Shown: piece after piece, positions 34,722 to 35,395 of the stretch
Layout of the letters: every line of letters begins with the position of its first letter
How positions within the stretch are numbered: the stretch's first letter is position 1
NCBI RefSeq assembly: GCF_902826855.1
Contig: NZ_CADEGK010000016.1
Location: 1-35,395, forward strand
Length of the DNA stretch: 35,395 bases
Source: an uncultured Phenylobacterium sp.
GTDB lineage: Bacteria; Pseudomonadota; Alphaproteobacteria; Caulobacterales; Caulobacteraceae
Direction: 5' to 3'
The notes under the pieces: generated by a model
Databases searched by the model: none
The model's input: the letters and a program-made list of their open reading frames with translations, nothing else
Told to the model about the DNA's origin: nothing
Translations under genes and position numbers: made by a program

Positions 34722-35395
34722 TTAGGCCGCCGTCTCGCGCTCGCGCCGGGCCGCCTGCAGCCGGGCGAAGTCCTCGCCGGCGTGATGCGATGAGCGGGTG
34801 AGCGGGCTCGACGCCACCATCAGGAACCCCTTGGCCCGCGCGATCTCCTCATAAGCGGCGAACTCGTCGGGGTGGACGAAGCGGTCGATGGGCGCGTGCT
34901 TGCGGGTCGGCTGCAGGTACTGGCCGATGGTGATGAAGTCGACGCCCGCGGAGCGCATGTCGTCCATGACCTGCATCACCTCCTCCTTGGCCTCGCCCAG
35001 GCCCACCATGATCCCGGACTTGGTGAACTGGGTGGCGTCGCGTTCCTTCACGCGCTCGAGCAGCCGCAGCGAATTGTAGTAGCGCGCGCCCGGTCGGATG
35101 GAGAGGTAGAGCCGCGGCACGGTCTCGAGGTTGTGGTTGAAGACGTCGGGCCTGGCGTCGATGAGGCCGAACACGTCCGCGAGCGGCCTGCCCAAGAAGT
35201 CCGGCGTCAGGATCTCCACCGTCGTCTCCGGCGACACCGCGCGGATGGCCCGCACGACCGCGGCGAAGTGCCCTGCCCCGCCATCGCCCAGGTCGTCGCG
35301 GTCCACCGAGGTGATGACCACGTGCTTCAGGCCCATCTTGGCCACCGCGTCGGCGACCCGAGCGGGCTCGGTGGGGTCCAGCGGATCGGGCTTGC
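34722..35395 (-). CDS. lipA: Lipoyl synthase, C-terminal part (5' end off window)
   Basis: The frame is open to the right edge, so the start and the first CxxxC [4Fe-4S] motifs are not visible. The visible 224 or so residues contain [54 protein letters not shown] and the C-terminal [10 protein letters not shown], all typical of this radical SAM enzyme that inserts sulfur into octanoyl groups of lipoyl-dependent enzymes. The gene continues left into the Coq10-like gene with 7 bases between them. Confidence 0.96.
   Translation of the reverse strand, partial: KPDPLDPTEPARVADAVAKMGLKHVVITSVDRDDLGDGGAGHFAAVVRAIRAVSPETTVEILTPDFLGRPLADVFGLIDARPDVFNHNLETVPRLYLSIRPGARYYNSLRLLERVKERDATQFTKSGIMVGLGEAKEEVMQVMDDMRSAGVDFITIGQYLQPTRKHAPIDRFVHPDEFAAYEEIARAKGFLMVASSPLTRSSHHAGEDFARLQAARRERETAA

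Overview
The window looks like a high-GC alphaproteobacterial chromosome, most likely Caulobacterales and perhaps close to Phenylobacterium or Caulobacter. The evidence is the gene order dusB-ntrB-ntrC-ntrY-ntrX-dat-hfq-hflX with mazG alongside, a fused ispDF, a tmk-holB-tatD-MBL cluster after rlpA, and many GTG/TTG starts with 4-base overlaps. The genus is an inference from gene order and protein style; no search was run.

Positions 1-6549 form an accessory block, read as the tRNA-proximal end of an integrative element. A tyrosine recombinase (5435-6520), preceded by two small overlapping DNA-binding genes (4654-5190 and 5187-5438), stops 28 bases short of the 3' end of a tRNA-Ser(UGA) gene (6549-6638, minus strand). 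The other end of the element is off the left edge. The cargo is rich in conflict-type genes. An ART-like 'HFT' protein is followed by a HigA-type antitoxin (418-1291). A minus-strand pair, a zinc-ribbon/DUF4145 HEPN-like protein followed by an Abi-alpha (DUF4393-like) protein (2195-3596), is divergent from a MltR/HEPN-like protein carrying an RX4H motif (3687-4286). Small proteins of unknown function lie between. This is the best candidate in the window for an undescribed defence system.

Positions 6639-11658 are a housekeeping run on the plus strand: rlpA, tmk, holB, tatD, a PhnP-like MBL hydrolase and a PurN-like formyltransferase. Most of the genes overlap or nearly touch. A soluble hybrid histidine kinase with three PAS-like domains is convergent to it (11755-14127). 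Upstream of the kinase, on the same strand, is a two-gene unit (14293-15818) that encodes a caspase-like DUF6345-type protein with a His/Cys dyad and a partner of unknown function. A 52-residue membrane protein (16086-16244) and a secreted protein (16410-16898) follow.

Positions 16973-28839 hold mazG, then on the minus strand hflX, hfq, a D-amino-acid aminotransferase, ntrX, ntrY, ntrC, ntrB and dusB, then ispDF on the plus strand. Read in transcription order, dusB-ntrB-ntrC are coupled by 4-base overlaps, and ntrYX, dat, hfq and hflX follow. Both NtrC and NtrX lack the GAFTGA loop that contacts sigma-54, so they probably do not work as classical sigma-54 activators.

Positions 28836-35395 hold a fused MFS/spermidine-synthase-like membrane protein, a CinA-family amidohydrolase, a protein of unknown function with a possible 5' frameshift, a signal-peptide plus three-TM protein overlapping a Coq10/RatA-like START gene, and the C-terminal part of lipA running off the right edge. 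No rRNA, CRISPR array or insertion sequence was seen.
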